Of a stretch of 64,000 nucleotides of DNA, positions 36,599 through 49,642 are shown one piece after another (positions within the stretch are counted from its first letter, which is position 1; each line of letters begins with the position of its first letter). A program made the translations under genes and the position numbers. The notes beneath the pieces were generated by a model, which was given only the letters and a program-made list of their open reading frames with translations, made no database searches and was not told the origin of the DNA. Source of the stretch: Ciborinia camelliae (taxonomy: Eukaryota; Ascomycota; Leotiomycetes; Helotiales; Sclerotiniaceae); contig JANPYM010000009.1 of the NCBI GenBank assembly GCA_025890175.1, positions 700,527 through 764,526 on the forward strand, read 5' to 3'.

Positions 36599-38002
36599 GT
36601 ACATACGAGTGCTACCTAAGTGCTATATGCGGGGTGGGTAGTGAAAAGCGTCGTAAGCTCTATCAAATCCCCTTCAGAATCTTAATCCATGCCAGATGCC
36701 AGTTAAAGGTGCATAGACAGACGATACGCTACGATATGATATGATATCTCCTCTTTCTTATGCAGAATCTTGTAAGGGTCTTGAAGGTTAAAGATTAAAG
36801 CTTAAAGCATTTTAGGAAGTGATCAATATCGGACGATGCTTAAGCAAACCGGGACTTTTACGTTTATACAAGCTTAATCCTAAAGCTTATGTCTGACGCT
36901 TAATCCTGACGCTTAAGTCCTCTTCTGGTAAGATCTGAATCTGTAAGGTACCCGAAGGATTTTAGACGAAGGAAAAGAAACTGTGAAACTATTGTACTAG
37001 TAAACAATGGACATGAACATTTCCCACTCAACGAGTCGTTTCTTTTTCTAACTGTACTTATTGTTTCTGAATTGTCTTTTCTTAAAAACCACTTTCATTC
37101 TCCACTTCTACGACTGTTATCCATGATGTAACTTAAGCAGGGGGAAGAAGCCTTCCGCTGCGGGCTTCGAGGAGAATTTTAGGATTCCTACCTACTGTTT
37201 GATTTTGGGCGCAAAGTTATTGTGTACCTGCAGTCAGCAGTAAGCAATAGTTGCACAAGGTAACCTATCGAATGTGACTGGTATTGTGAAAACTCACTGA
37301 AGAGGGAAAAGTGGCTTCCTCAATCCACGTGGATCCTTGCGGCTTGCAACCGCATCGTAAGAACTAGTTTTTCGAGTTATTCTCATTCATGAACTTCAAC
37401 AAAGTCTTCTGTCTGGCCCAGAGATACCGTGTTTCAAAAACGGATGATGTTTGAATGTGTCTGCACGCCCTTCGACACGAACTGCTATCCTCCCCCGGTC
37501 AATATCCTTGAATGGATTTTTGATAGCGCTTGCACAACCTGGCATTCTTGCAGGACTCTCGGATTCTTCAATAATTCTTCAATATTGAAGATGGATCTTG
37601 AAGTTCTCATCATGCATCCGTCTTACCACATTCGTCCGCCAAGACGTGTCGCTGGCAGCAAAAACGAACTTTTTGCAGATATACTATACATAGATGAGAG
37701 TGGGAGAGTACGTATGCTTCTCCATACAATGCAACCCAGCACGGCATCAAAGCATCCAAAGAACACCTGACCTGAAGGGCAAACCTCGATATCGAATTTC
37801 ATTGAGATGCTGTCGACGGTTAGGACGGACACGAAGCTGACGCAACGGTCCAAACTCACCTACTTCACTTTTCTATAAAGTCTAGATATTTCGCCATGGA
37901 ATTCACATCTTCACTCCTCATCACATCTTCACAACAGTCTCTTCTCTCAAGCTCCTTCTCTGGAGATCACAGTCATTATACTTTGTTATTTGATTCACAA
38001 TC

Positions 38003-39985
38003 ATGAAGTCTTCTACAGTCTTTACTGCCCTCACTGCATTCTTTGCACAGGCGTCTGCTTCAGCTATTCCAGCTATTCGCTCACCAATCTATCCTCATCA
38101 GAACACTGCTATTCGCTCACCAATCTTTCCTCGTCAGAACTCCACTACGAACTCCACTACAGCTTGTGCGAACTCAGCTACTTCCAGATCTTGCTGGGGA
38201 GATTATTCCATCGATACCAACTGGTATGATGTTACTCCTACCGGGGTTACAAGAGGTATGTGATATCAAAATCTTATCACTGTTGCCATATTGACCTGAT
38301 ATACAGAATACTGGCTCTCGGTTGAGAATTCGACTGTTACCCTTGATGGTTATACACGCTCTGCCATGACCCTCAATGGAACTGTCCCTGGTCCCGAAAT
38401 CACTGCTGATTGGGGTGACGATCTTGTAATCCGTATGTCTCTCTAATTGCATAAGGTTCTTCACAATCTCGAGGCTTTTCTATCATCTTTTGTTTGGTTC
38501 CCCTTTCTAATTACGGGCAACAGATGTCACCAACAATCTTGAACACAATGGAACATCCATTCATTGGCACGGCATTCGCCAAAAGGGAAGTTTGGAATAC
38601 GATGGTGTTCCGGGAGTTACTCAAGTAAGTCCGAATCCCAATATCACCTCATTCCGAGCTAATACCTCGTAAAGTGCCCTATTGCACCTGGAGATACCTT
38701 GACCTATAAGTTCCAAGCTACTCAATATGGAACTACTTGGTACCACTCTCACTTTTCTCTCCAATATGCGGATGGACTCTTCGGCCCCTTGGTCATCAAT
38801 GGTCCTGCCACCGCGAACTATGATGAGGACGTTGGAGTTATTTTCCTTCAAGACTGGGCACACGAATCCGTCTTTGAGCTCTGGGATAGTGCTAGAGCCG
38901 GCGGTCCACCAGCTCTTGAAAATACCTTGATGAACGGAACCAACACTTACGATTGCTCAGCTTCTGAGGATGTCAACTGCGTTGGTGGCGGTAAGAAATT
39001 CGAGTTGACTTTTGTCGAGGGTACTAAATACCGATTGAGATTGATCAACGTTGGTATTGACAGTCATTTTGAATTCGCCATTGATGGCCACACTCTCACT
39101 GTCATCGCCGCCGATCTTGTTCCCATCGTCCCGTACACCACCGACACTCTCCTCATCGGTATTGGTCAAAGATACGATGTCATTGTCGAAGCCAATGCTG
39201 CCGCGGGAGATTACTGGATTAGGGGTAATTGGGGAACTGCATGCTCGACCAATTTGAATGCGGCCAACGCGACCGGAATCCTCCGATACGATTCCTCCAG
39301 CACCACAGATCCTACTTCCGTCGCTACCACACCCCGCGGTACCTGCGCCGATGAACCAGTTGCCAGTCTCGTGCCGTACCTACCATTGGATGTAGGAAAC
39401 TTTTCTCTCGTCGACGAACAATTAAATATCGCATTCACCAACTATTTCACGTGGACCATCAACAGCTCGTCCCTCGTCCTCGATTGGACCAACCCAACCA
39501 CGCTCCAAATCTTCAAGAACGAATCCATCTTCCCCACCGACTACAACGTCGTCGCCCTCGAACAAACCGACGCAAATGAAGATTGGGTCGTCTACGTCAT
39601 CGAAGATCTCACCGGCTTCGGCATCTGGCATCCCATCCATCTCCACGGCCACGACTTCTACATCGTGGGCCAAGAAGCCTCCACGTTCGACCCAGCCACC
39701 ACCCCCGCCAGCTTCAATCTCATCAATCCTCCCCGTCGTGACGTCGCCGCGCTTCCTGGAAATGGATATCTGGCTCTCGCATTCAAGCTTGATAACCCCG
39801 GTTCCTGGCTCATGCATTGCCATATCGCATGGCACGCATCTGAGGGATTGGCGATGCAATTCGTGGAGTCGCAGAGCTCCATTGCGATGGGTATGAAGGA
39901 TACCCTTCTCTTTGAGGATACGTGCTCCAACTGGGATGCGTATGTTCCCGCGGAGGTGTTTGGCGAGGATGATTCGGGAATCTAG
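38003..39985 (+). CDS. Laccase (secreted multicopper oxidase)
   Basis: Four exons (38003-38255, 38307-38432, 38524-38624, 38675-39985) sum to 1791 nt, 596 residues. A signal peptide ([21 protein letters not shown]) is followed by a propeptide region with a 12-residue tandem duplication. All four copper-ligand blocks are present: [34 protein letters not shown] and [16 protein letters not shown]. Many N-glycosylation sites (NXS/T) fit secretion. It oxidises phenols with reduction of oxygen to water, and fits roles in lignin or phenolic detoxification, pigment or plant interaction. The C-terminus DDSGI resembles the ascomycete laccase tail that plugs the trinuclear site (often DSGL/I). Complete; the specific paralogue is not assigned. 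Confidence 0.95.
38072..38143 (+). repeat. 36-bp tandem duplication in laccase propeptide
   Basis: Two adjacent 36-bp units (38072-38107, 38108-38143) encode [12 protein letters not shown] and [12 protein letters not shown]. It is in frame and lies between the signal peptide and the first cupredoxin domain. Confidence 0.9.
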
Positions 39986-42442
39986 AGGATTTGTTTCTTG
40001 CGGACCCGTCGATGAGATCTTGGGTTTGCTCCTTGCGTATTTGGATCGTTGAGTCGTGGGTGTCCTCGATCGGATGATCTGCTTGATGGGGTTGTCTTGT
40101 GTACGCCTTGTACTCTCCCGCTCATTTATACACACACACACACACACCACTCAATCCCCTTTTTTTTTATCATCACGCACGTCACGAGAAACGCAGAGTA
40201 CCTTCATTCACAGCACTGCACATTTCTTTTATTATTTCTTGGTTTATTCCCTGATTTTGTCTGCATTTTTATATTCTTTTCTTGGAGGGGGTCTTACCCA
40301 CCCGGTACAGCTGGAGATTTTGGATTGTGGATAGCGGAGTGGAAGAGGAGGGAGGAAGGAGGAAGGAGGGAGGAGTTTCCATGTTTGATGAGATGAGATG
40401 GGACGAGAAACGAAGCAAAGGAAACACAGAACTTGCTTACTTGCTTACTTGACTTTACTATACTATTTGGCCTAGGTTAGTTACTCTGACTGAGGTGCCC
40501 GGTTTCATTATATTATTTTTATTCCCTTGGTTTGGAAAATCTTTTTGAGGAGGGGGGGATAAGTGGCGGGGATGGGTCGGGATATATATATACCTATATA
40601 TAGAGAGAGAGAGAGAGGTTAAATACCATTTTTCAGTGCATTTTTTATATCTACCTATTTTTTTGAACGTGCATGCATGCATACCTCATACCTATTGAGT
40701 TTAGAGTTTATAATTCTTGTATGGATGGATAAGGTTTTCGGAGAATTTGAGGATGAATTAGAATGAATCAAATGAATCGGCGGTGAGTGGAGGAGGGAGC
40801 TCCGCTCCTAGGGCTGGGCTGGCTGGGTAGGTAGGTATGGATCAATGCTATCTATTTGATTGGTTATCCGGGCTATGATAGGATTGGATTGGATAGGATG
40901 GGCTGGGGTCTTGTTACTGTTGGAAAAGAGGACATCAACAATGTCGGGTCCGGTGTCTAATATAATAATATAGGTATCCATGGATCCTGAGATAAAGTAT
41001 TGTAGAGTAGAGTAGGTAGGTAGGTAGATAGGTATAAAATGCGAGTTTGGGATTGATATGGATATGAAGGCTAGTAGGTATTTATTCATTGGTGACTTAC
41101 GTAATCATTGATGGTATGATGATGACGATGATGATGATATGGATGATATGGGATGGTAAGGAGGAGAGGACTATGGATACCAGTGGTACTGGTGTATGCA
41201 ATACTATAAAATCATGCCTACCTACCTAGGTCCTGAGTGCTCGGTGTGTGAAGGCTCCAGCTGTCTTGGATATACAGTATATGGTTAGATAGTAGAGAGA
41301 GGCTCAGCAGGATAAGCAGACTTACTACAGCTGAATAATCAGGAAAGCACAGCAGGACAGTATAAACCTTTTTGAATGCGCAGCAAGAAGTAAGAAATGA
41401 ATACGCGTACAAATACTGTATGTACAGCTATACCTAGGTACTAGGTATAGTCGGTTCATCGGTCTTTGATAAATCCGATACAGTATAGAAATCTGATACC
41501 AAAGGGTTCCCCGAGGTCTAGATTCTCTTCACAGCCTCGAGGTCCTTCCTTTCATTCAAATCTTTCGCTTATTATAAGTTAGATAGGTAGGTAAATATAG
41601 ACCTCTTTTTTTTCTCTTTAATACCTAATAGATAGATAATCTCTACAGTAGAATCCAAAGGAATGGAAAAAGCTGGAGTGAGAGTGACCTACATACCAAC
41701 TCGCAAGCTGAATCCAACTGCGGTAATTAATCAACTACACACACTACTGCGTAATAAAGAAAGAAAAAAAGACCAATTATAATCATTTTTAGTTAATTTG
41801 GTTGGTGAATGGAATTATCATTGATGGGATTTATTTGATATTTGATTTGATAGAATTCATATCAATCTCTCTACCTCTACTTTTATTAATGATAATAATG
41901 AATGATTCGATGATTTCATGATTCAACCTCACACCTCTTGTTAATTACTAGGTAATCTCATTCCCTGTCATACCTACCCGGCATTTAGATAGGTAGATAG
42001 TAGGTAACCTCACAATACAAGAGAAAAAGATTTATAAATTATCATTCATATGAACATCAATTCTTTTTATATCCATCTACGTCTCTATTTATTTAATAAG
42101 ATTGAAATTTGGTGGAAGAAAGAAGTCATCAAAATAAACATCGCCCGCATTTTAATTTGGTTTTCCCCGGCTTCTTCCTCCGTACCATCCATTTCACCAC
42201 CATTCATTACATGAACAAGGGCCACCATCCCAATTTCACATACTAACGTCATTCAACCCCGGGTCTTTTACCTTTTACCTTTCTCGACTACAACAACAAA
42301 ACTCTAATCCTTGGGTTCTTCCTTCTTCCTTCTTCCTTTCCGACAACGACATATCCATCCACCTAAATCCTTTCGTTATCATTTTGTTCGCAAATAATTA
42401 TACCCATAATATTGATATTTGCATCAATTGATTCAAAACAAT
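39986..42442. other. Intergenic spacer rich in microsatellites, 2.5 kb
   Basis: It holds a CA run at about 40130-40147, an AT/GA run at about 40580-40618, GGTA/GTAG runs around 40826 and 41013, GATGAT repeats near 41120, and TACCTAGGTA at 41431. The last several hundred bases are CT-rich and probably the syntaxin promoter and leader. No gene is seen. Confidence 0.6.
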
Positions 42443-43634
42443 ATGTCGTACACGCAACAATATCAAGGTATGGGCGGGAACCCATATCAGGATTCTGGTG
42501 CCGCTGAAGCTGGTTATGGAGGTGTAAGTAGAGTCCATCAATCTGATATTCATTTTTTCTCCATGATCCAAATAGATGCGCAATTGAAAACGGAAAGACT
42601 GATATCATGATAGAATAATCTGGCCCAACCAGGAAACTCGCACGAAATGTCAGGCTATTCCTCCGGTACTCCCGGCACCATCCCACCACCCCGCAGCAAT
42701 GTCCTCACTCAACAAGAATTCCTCGATCGCGTCGACTTCGCCAAATCCGAAATTGTTTCCCTCTCGTCCAACATTTCCCAAATCGCCACTCTCCACCAAC
42801 GCGCCCTCTCTTCCCCCGATTCCTCGGCCTCCGCTTCCCTCGAAAACCTCGTCACACAAACCCAGCTCAAAAATACGAAAATTCGTGATCAAATCAAGTC
42901 TTTGGAAGCCGATGCTATCAAGACGCAAGATGGAACGAAGAATATTAAGAGCACGCAAGCCAATAGATTGAAGAAGGAATTCGAGAATCAATTGAAGCAA
43001 TATAGGGAAGAGGAGTTGAATTATAGAAATGAGTATAGACGTCAAATCGGAAGACAATATCGTATTGTCAACCCTGAAGCTACGGAGGCGGAGGTTGAGG
43101 AAGCCAGTCAAATGGATTGGGGTTCGGAGGGTGTTTTTCAAACGGCTGTATGTTTTTTCCCTTCCCACCTTCTATTTTCCCCTCTATTTATCCCCCCTTC
43201 CCTCTCCACCCCAAACTAGATTCTTCATCTAGAAAAAGGAAAACCAAACTAACAAACCCCCTCAGCTCAAATCCAACCGATCCGGCCAAGCATCCTCAGT
43301 CCTCGGAGCCGTGCGCGCCCGCCACAACGAACTCCAACGCATCGAAGCTACTCTCACAGATCTCGCGGCCATGTTCGCCGATATGGCGCAAATAGTCGAA
43401 GCCCAAGATCCCGTCGTCGAGCATACGGAACAAAATGCCATTAAAGCCGCCGACGATGTCGATAGAGCAAATGTGGAAATCGACAAGGCGAATGAACATG
43501 CGAGACGTAGAAATAGACTAAAGTGGTGGTGTTTGTTGGTTACGATTATCATCATCTTGGCCATTGCGCTGGGAGTCGGGTTGGGTGTTGGATTGGCGGT
43601 TAAGGGGACCAAGACTGCTACTAATACTGCTTAG
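42443..43634 (+). CDS. Plasma-membrane syntaxin (Sso1/2-type t-SNARE)
   Basis: Three exons (42443-42523, 42614-43147, 43266-43634) sum to 984 nt, 327 residues. A Gly/Tyr/Gln-rich N-terminus is followed by an Habc-type helical domain (QEFLDRVDFAKSEIVSLSSN). The SNARE helix is RHNELQRIEATLTDLAAMF with the zero-layer Gln in DMAQIVEAQD. A basic juxtamembrane RRRNRLKWWC and one C-terminal membrane anchor (LLVTIIIILAIALGVGLG) follow. It is the Qa-SNARE for exocytosis at the plasma membrane, pairing with Sec9 and a synaptobrevin. The N-terminus differs from mammalian syntaxins but fits filamentous-fungal Sso proteins. Introns are 90 and 118 bp. Complete. Confidence 0.93.
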
Positions 43635-44187
43635 ATGGGAAGTTACAGCGTGGGTGTTGGATTGGAGGGGATTGGAGGGGATTGAATAGATTCAACGAAT
43701 GAACGAGGATACCACGAAACCGTGAAATGAAACGCCAGGAACGAAAGGAAAGGAAAGGAAAGGATCTTGTATGTTGTATATTGTCTGGGATATCATTTTT
43801 CCTATTTTCTCTTTGTGCTTTTTGCGCTCGTTCTTTACTCTCCTTTTTTTTGCTTTCTACGAACGACCTGGGTTTTTTCTAATGCACGATGGGATGGATG
43901 AATCACATGTCATGTTAAGCAAAAAGCTTGGGGATTTTTACATACTATTTTTTAATATTATGATGGATGGAGGGGTGGTGGGGTGGACCTGAAGTTCTAT
44001 TGGTTGGATGGCAAGAAAGGGGGGAGGGGAGGAGCTGGCAGGGCGGCTTTTTAATGAAAATCATAGTTGGCGGGAGAATGGGGGTGGGAGAGAGAAATGG
44101 CTGCGAGAGAGGGAAGGAGGGAGGGAGGCAGAAAAATAATATGAAGTGCTCAATAAACGAATGTTGCTTTTATGAATCTCTCTTGGA

Positions 44188-44190
<3 letters not shown>

Positions 44191-44218
<28 letters not shown>
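44191..44218. repeat. (TTGA)n microsatellite
   Basis: About six to seven tandem GATT/TTGA tetramers downstream of the syntaxin gene. Confidence 0.9.
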
Positions 44219-44353
44219 GATTTTCTTCATACCCGACCCGCATTTTTGGTGCATGTTTGTGTGTTTGCGTGTGGTGTTGGATTGGATTGGATTGGATATG
44301 AATGGAACGCTTTTTTTGTTTCTTGGAGTGAGGTGTGTGTGAGGTGGGAGGTG

Positions 44354-44465
44354 GATCTATACATAGGTATTTTGATCTAGATCTGGATCTGGATCTGGAT
44401 CTGGAGATGGAGATAGATCTATACATACATATTTTAATCTAGATCTGGATCAAGATCTTGATCTG
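44354..44465. repeat. GGATCT hexamer run inside a 62-bp tandem duplication
   Basis: A unit beginning GATCTATACAT occurs at 44354 and again at 44416. Each unit contains TAGATCTGGATC, and the first continues as a GGATCT hexamer run. Two diverged tandem copies. Confidence 0.75.
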
Positions 44466-45049
44466 AGACGAAGACGAAAACTAGCCATCCTTCCTTCCAC
44501 CTTCTAACATTCACCTTCCATCTTCTAACATCCAATATCTAACATGCTTATTCGATAGGTAGGTAGGTAGTTATTAACGTAATGGAATCGTACGTTCTTT
44601 TTAATACAACATAAGTTGTGTACCGTACTGTACTGGACCTAGGTAGGTAGGTAGGTAGCTGAAGATATCTAGATATGATATGATGTGATGTTTTTACATT
44701 TTACATTTTACACGTGCGATGTGATCGATATTTAATATTTGATATTTAATATTTTCATTTGTAAATCCCTTTCCCTAAAAATACCGCCTTTCCCCAACTC
44801 CTGATATCAATCAAATCAGGTCAGTCAATCAATACCTATATGAAAAAAAAACAGATTTATTTATTTATTGATCTCTCTCTGTGCCCCTTTTTTTTTCTCT
44901 CTTCCTCTCTTTTCCATGTCCATGTCTGTTTTGTGCATTTCTAGAGGTGCCTATATCCGCTCCAAAGCATGTACGAATATCATCACGCATCCCCTCCCGC
45001 TTCCCGTGATCGATCACGCGTCCGCCCAATCCGCATCTCAATCTTCCAT

Positions 45050-46484
45050 CTAATCCTCGTTATACTTCCCACTATCCAACATGCCCTTCCCGGCCCTGGA
45101 GCCCGTCCTGCGTCCCCAAACCCGGAGTGCCCACTCGGTGAGGGTGAATCCCCAATGTCCGGCGACCAGCACGCCACTGACCACATTCACGACCTTGACG
45201 ACGAGTCGCAAGAAGCCGTCGCGGCTCTCCTCGACCGTGAGGAGGAGCGGCTCGATGTCGTATTTGAAAAAGATGCCCGGCACGCTGCGCTCGCCGACGA
45301 TATGCTCTTGCGACGTGACGGCGTATTGGTTGGTGCGGAGGATGGAGGGGCCGGGGGCCGGCGAAAAGGTCGACGCCGAGAGCGAATACAGCGTCGGCAC
45401 GATCGAGCAGAAGTATTGGTATTTGTGGAAGTGGTTGGGCGTGCTGGCCATGGTGAGGTCGAGGGGGTTGTGCAGGGAGGGGAAGAAGGGCCCGAAGGAG
45501 AGCTCGTTGATGATGTGCGAGAAATTGAATACTATTTTTCCTCTCGTTAGTCAATTCATCTTTTAACCCCAAAATCTCCATCCATCTTCGGGAGGTAGTG
45601 GGGAGAGGAGGGGAAGAGAAAGAGGAAAGGGAAAACACACCCTTGTGATCTACATGATGTCCCAATTCCGGATACCCATGCCCTCGTGCGGTAATGTGAA
45701 AATCCCCCTGCACCTTATTAACATCCAAACTCCCATAAACTCTACAACTATCCCCGCTCCTCGGTTCCCCCCTAATCCTCGGCGACTTGGCGAATTTCGC
45801 CTTCTTCTTCCCTCCCAGCGCCACAATATCATGCACATGTTCCTCTCCAAAGCCCTCCTCGTGATACTCTTCCCCGGTCACCACTCGCCCATCGGCATCC
45901 TTCCCGAGTTGATGGACGCCCTTGGCATCGACCCATTGTTTCCAATTCGTCGGATCCAATTTGAGGATGATGCCGGCGAGGATGCGGTCCCCGGCGGCAT
46001 CCTGGACGTTGATGTGGACCTCGGAACATTTCATCTTGATGACGACGTCCATGTTGATCTGGAGCGAGTGCCCGACGTTTTTCTCCACGACGAACGTGTG
46101 GATTTCGCGGCCCGTCCACCAGCGGGAAAATTCCGAGCAGATGAGCAGCACCGAGACGACCAACATCGCGACGGTCCATTTGCCGCCGCCCGAGGTTTGC
46201 GTTACGTATTGCGGTTTTGCTTTGGCTATTGAAGGGGGGTGTGTGTTAGTGAATGGGGTTGAAATTGGTTATGTGCTTGTTGAAAGGCGGGAAGGAGGTA
46301 TGTATGGTATCAATGCAGGCAATTGGACGGGAAATAGGTAGGCATAATGCAACCAGAAGAAAGAGAGACTCGAGAGGAAAACCCAAAAAAAGTCCAACAT
46401 ACGAAAAGCATCGAAAGCCTTAACGATCCCCCCCTTTTCCCCAAATGACCCCTCATCCAACCCATGATCTCCAAATCCATTCAT
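45050..46484 (-). CDS. ERV41: COPII vesicle protein Erv41 (ERGIC2-like)
   Basis: Exon 1 from 46484 begins MNGFGDHGLDEGSFGEKGG and splices as FDAF|PKAKPQYVTQT. The first membrane span is WTVAMLVVSVLLICSEF, then the lumenal domain runs through VEKNVGHSLQINMDVVIKMK, GDSCRVYGSLDVNKVQGDFH and ITARGHGYPELGHHVDH. After an intron, FNFSHIINELSFGPFFPSLH and the second span near LVVKVVNVVSGVLVAG complete the Erv41 pattern. Erv41 forms a complex with Erv46 that cycles between ER and Golgi and retrieves ER residents. The final residues GKYNED may form a sorting signal. The reading frame is complete. Codon use in the exons is GC-richer than in the surrounding spacers. Confidence 0.92.
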
Positions 46485-48066
46485 TTTATCCCGAGATCTT
46501 TCTATCTCCCGTTGAGCATACAGTGAGATTGGTAATTATCCTCCTCCGCGACTTTCACATGCGCAGCGATCCGATCCGATCCAATCCAATCAATAATGTG
46601 TTTCAATGTTCAACGATCAATGTAAAAAAAGGTCCCGATCCGATGCGATCAAAGAATGAGAATAAATGGAAAAAAAGGAAAGAATATCGAGATCACCAAG
46701 TAACAGCCATCAAAGACTCCCGCAGTAGTTGGAAGGGGAAAAAAGATAAAACAAAAGAGTCTCGAAAGTTGATTATCGGGTTGCATATACCAACTATAAT
46801 GCGCTCAGGCCTACCTAGAATGAGCAGTTGAAAGCTGTCCTTGGAGTGAGCCGAGGATGTACCGGGCGAGATTTGATTGGTCAATTTGATGATGTGAAGG
46901 TGCAAGGCTGACGAATTTATCGTTTTTATTATTAGGTCTGAGGTAAGTAGTACCTAGTTTGATGCAATGCACCGTGCAGGGCTGATGCATGAACGTGCTG
47001 TGGGCCTTGTGATTCGCGATCTGATGTACTTTTTGTTGGAAACATCAATTGAGTTACGGGGTACGGGGTACGGAGACTAGGTAGTATGTTTCGAACATCG
47101 AGTGGGTAGTAACCTTAACCTTCGGTAGGTTCCCGCCTCAAAAATTGTACTTGAGTGCGTTGAGTATGATTGTGGAGAGTAGTTGGGTAGGTTACCATTT
47201 ATTATCGATTGGTGAATAACCTTAGAGAAAGAAATATCCGGTAGTGAAGGAGGTCGGGTGCATACACATACCTTTTTGGAAAAGGTTGCTTAATTTAGGT
47301 AGGTAGCCATGGATGTGAATGTTGAGTGAATTTCAATAATCATGTCAATGTTGTATACGGAGTAGTCCTTCCTAAGGTACCTAGGTATGTAATAAGTCTG
47401 AGGTGTCACGCACAACCTTGAAGTTCAAACATTAAAGAGTGTTATGAGGCACCTGTTCCTAAGAGAGACACTCCATTTGGTTATTCGATCCAGATTCAGA
47501 TATTGATGAGGTGTCATGGAATACCATATGATATCTAAACTTAAAGGGGCCAGTCGATTGTGCAAGTACAGAAATCGACATATCCGCACACACACATTAG
47601 TTATTCGTCACCGGCCGCTCATCACAGTGATTTACGATTATCAAGAAGTGCATAAATGAATTGCATTCAAATATATTCAGAGAAGAGAACTCAAGCTTAA
47701 TCCGAAAGAAAGGCCTAAAACAAACGCAAACCCAGGAAGCAAAAGTTAGCTTTTCCACCCACATCTCTATCGACTTTGCGGAAAGAATTTGATTGACACA
47801 TTTCCCAGCAGACCTGCCTTCCAGAGAAAGTATCCACGAAAGCAAAGCGAGACGTAGAGAGTATTTCTAGAAAGTATGTATGTGAATGAAATCGTCACCA
47901 CTCAAGAAGCCGAGACGCCGTTTGAAAGACAAACAGACTAGCCATCACGTTTTTTGGCGTCTCTCACTTCTTTCTTCCGACTTACGCTTCTTCAAACGCC
48001 GGCATTGAATGGATACCTGGAGGTTCTGATCAGCAAGAAGCTTATGAGATGGAAGTATTTATAAAC
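46485..48066. other. Intergenic spacer, 1.6 kb
   Basis: It contains the Erv41 promoter (many GATCC-type short repeats near 46565-46600), a TACCTAGGTA palindrome at 47378 and AT-rich spacer. A possible extra 3' exon for the DUF1996 gene may lie at about 47940-48025 (see that entry). No other gene is supported. Confidence 0.5.
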
Positions 48067-49642
48067 TTACTGAATGTTGGTGCAGCTACTGGAGCTCGAG
48101 CACTTTTGGTAAAGTGAAATTAGAGCGGATCCTCCACAAATTTCTTGATTATTGCCAGAGCAAGGCATGTTACAGCCACCCACAAGACCAGGGGTTGGAG
48201 CTCTGTCGGCGGCAACACTATTTCCGCAGAAGCATTGTGTAGAATATTCCAAACCAGCGACGCTAAAGCCTTGGCTGTTGCAGAAATCAATACAGGTTTC
48301 GATTGTCATGCCTGTACTGTTGGTCTCAGAAGCTCCTTGAAGTGTTCGAGGTTGACCAGCTAGATCGTAACCACAACCAATGTATGCGAAGCCCTTAGAT
48401 TTCGTCATGTCAGTATAAGGCCACATTGGTGTACCGATGGTGGTCGTGGCACCACATCCAGTTTGTTGAACAGCGTTTGCAGGACCACTTTGAACTCCAT
48501 TGCAACCAGGAAGTGTAGGAAGAACACCAGAAATTTGTTCATGAACTGACGGGGCAACTCTGCAACCATTTGCAAAGGCATCGGTTTCGAGTTGGAACAC
48601 GGGACAATTTTCAATAATTCCATTTGGATCGTTGCATTGGTTGACAGCATTTTGTAATGTTGGCACATCCCAGCCATTGACAAAGTCACCATGGAATCCG
48701 TAGCCTGTAGGGTCTCCCATAGCCCATACGAATGGCTGTGAATCGCCATACCACTAGAAAGTTTTATATGAGCATCGAAGTGTGGTATATAAGAGGAAAA
48801 CTGAATGTGCTTACCATATTAGCAAAGTCAGGAGTGTTCCAGATGATCTCGTAGAAAATAGAAATGAAGCGCTTTGGGTGACTAGCAGGACAATGACCAC
48901 TATCTGTGCCACTAGGATAAGCCATATGACTTTCATGGTCGGGAGAATCAAGATTGACACCATCCCAGCATGATGGGAAAAAGACTTGTGATCTGAGTCC
49001 ATTGGGACATGGGTAGTTAGGGAATCCGTTCGTTTGAGGATTGCTAGTGCCGAGGCATACATATGTAATGGCAGCTTGTGAAAGAGAGCTTGAGTTGAAT
49101 GATCGAAGGAATGGATTGCCAGCGATCATGCGGAAGCCCGCAGGGAAGGCCAACAGACCGCTTGAGTATTCGGGATCTAATGGGTCACTTCGCTGCCTAA
49201 GGATTCAAATTCAGCAACTATCTAAAGAGGGTAGAGGAGAGAGGCTTGAACTTACAAGTAGTAAACCAAAACACCACCGTTCTGACCGACAGAAATAAAA
49301 CTGCCATTTTGAGCTTTGTAATACAGTGTCGGAGTCCAATAATTGGAAAGATCCTTTTTTGCTTAGTTCAAGAACGCTCCTTTGTAATTTCAGGAATCTT
49401 ACCTTTGTCACACTGCATGAAGAGCAGGTTGATGCCTGAGTTGAAGCATAATTCATAGAAAAACCAAAGCCATTGCCACCCATGATAGTGTGAACATGAG
49501 GAGACACAGCACCAGGGGTGACAATGGGGTCAGCTCTCTGAACTACAACTGGACTATTACATGGTAGACGCCAGAATGCCAAGGTATGGTTGAAGAATGC
49601 GAGAAAGCACAAGGCCAACTGAAGGAAGGCAGTTCTTTGCAT
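48067..49642 (-). CDS. Secreted DUF1996 protein with C-terminal WSC domain
   Basis: At least four exons. A signal peptide begins MQRTAFLQLALCFLAFF, chosen over an upstream Met 16 codons earlier that spoils it. The DUF1996 domain follows: FWRLPCNSPVVVQRADPIV, SPHVHTIMGGNGFGFSM, DLSNYWTPTLYYKAQNGSF, AFPAGFRMIAGNP, FPSCWDGVNLDSPDHESHMA, and GDFVNGWDVPTLQNAVNQC. A WSC domain closes it: YIGCGYDLAGQPRTL, CIDFCNSQGFSVAGLEY, QCFCGN, CNMPCSGNNQEICGG. Such proteins are secreted; WSC domains usually bind carbohydrate. Function is unknown. The stop at 48067 overlaps a good donor (CA|GTAAGTTT); splicing to about 48028 would add a basic tail rich in Lys and Arg. Confidence 0.88.

Larger units (their letters stand above)
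33286..38002. other. Gene-poor region, 4.7 kb
   Basis: No recognised gene. It contains a doubtful small membrane ORF (34660-34949), hexamer-like repeats (ATCAGG/ATCAGA) near 35156-35180, a perfect hairpin at 35613, an imperfect inverted repeat at 36490-36598, and GCTTAA-rich short repeats at about 36790-36920. The last 130 bp before 38003 is pyrimidine-rich laccase promoter and leader. These could be remnants of mobile DNA, but no transposase or reverse transcriptase frame is visible. Confidence 0.5.

Noticed and set aside
45072..45560. Alternative frames overlapping Erv41's last exon
   Set aside because: GC-rich shadow frames (Arg/Pro/His-rich); the Erv41 frame has family motifs.
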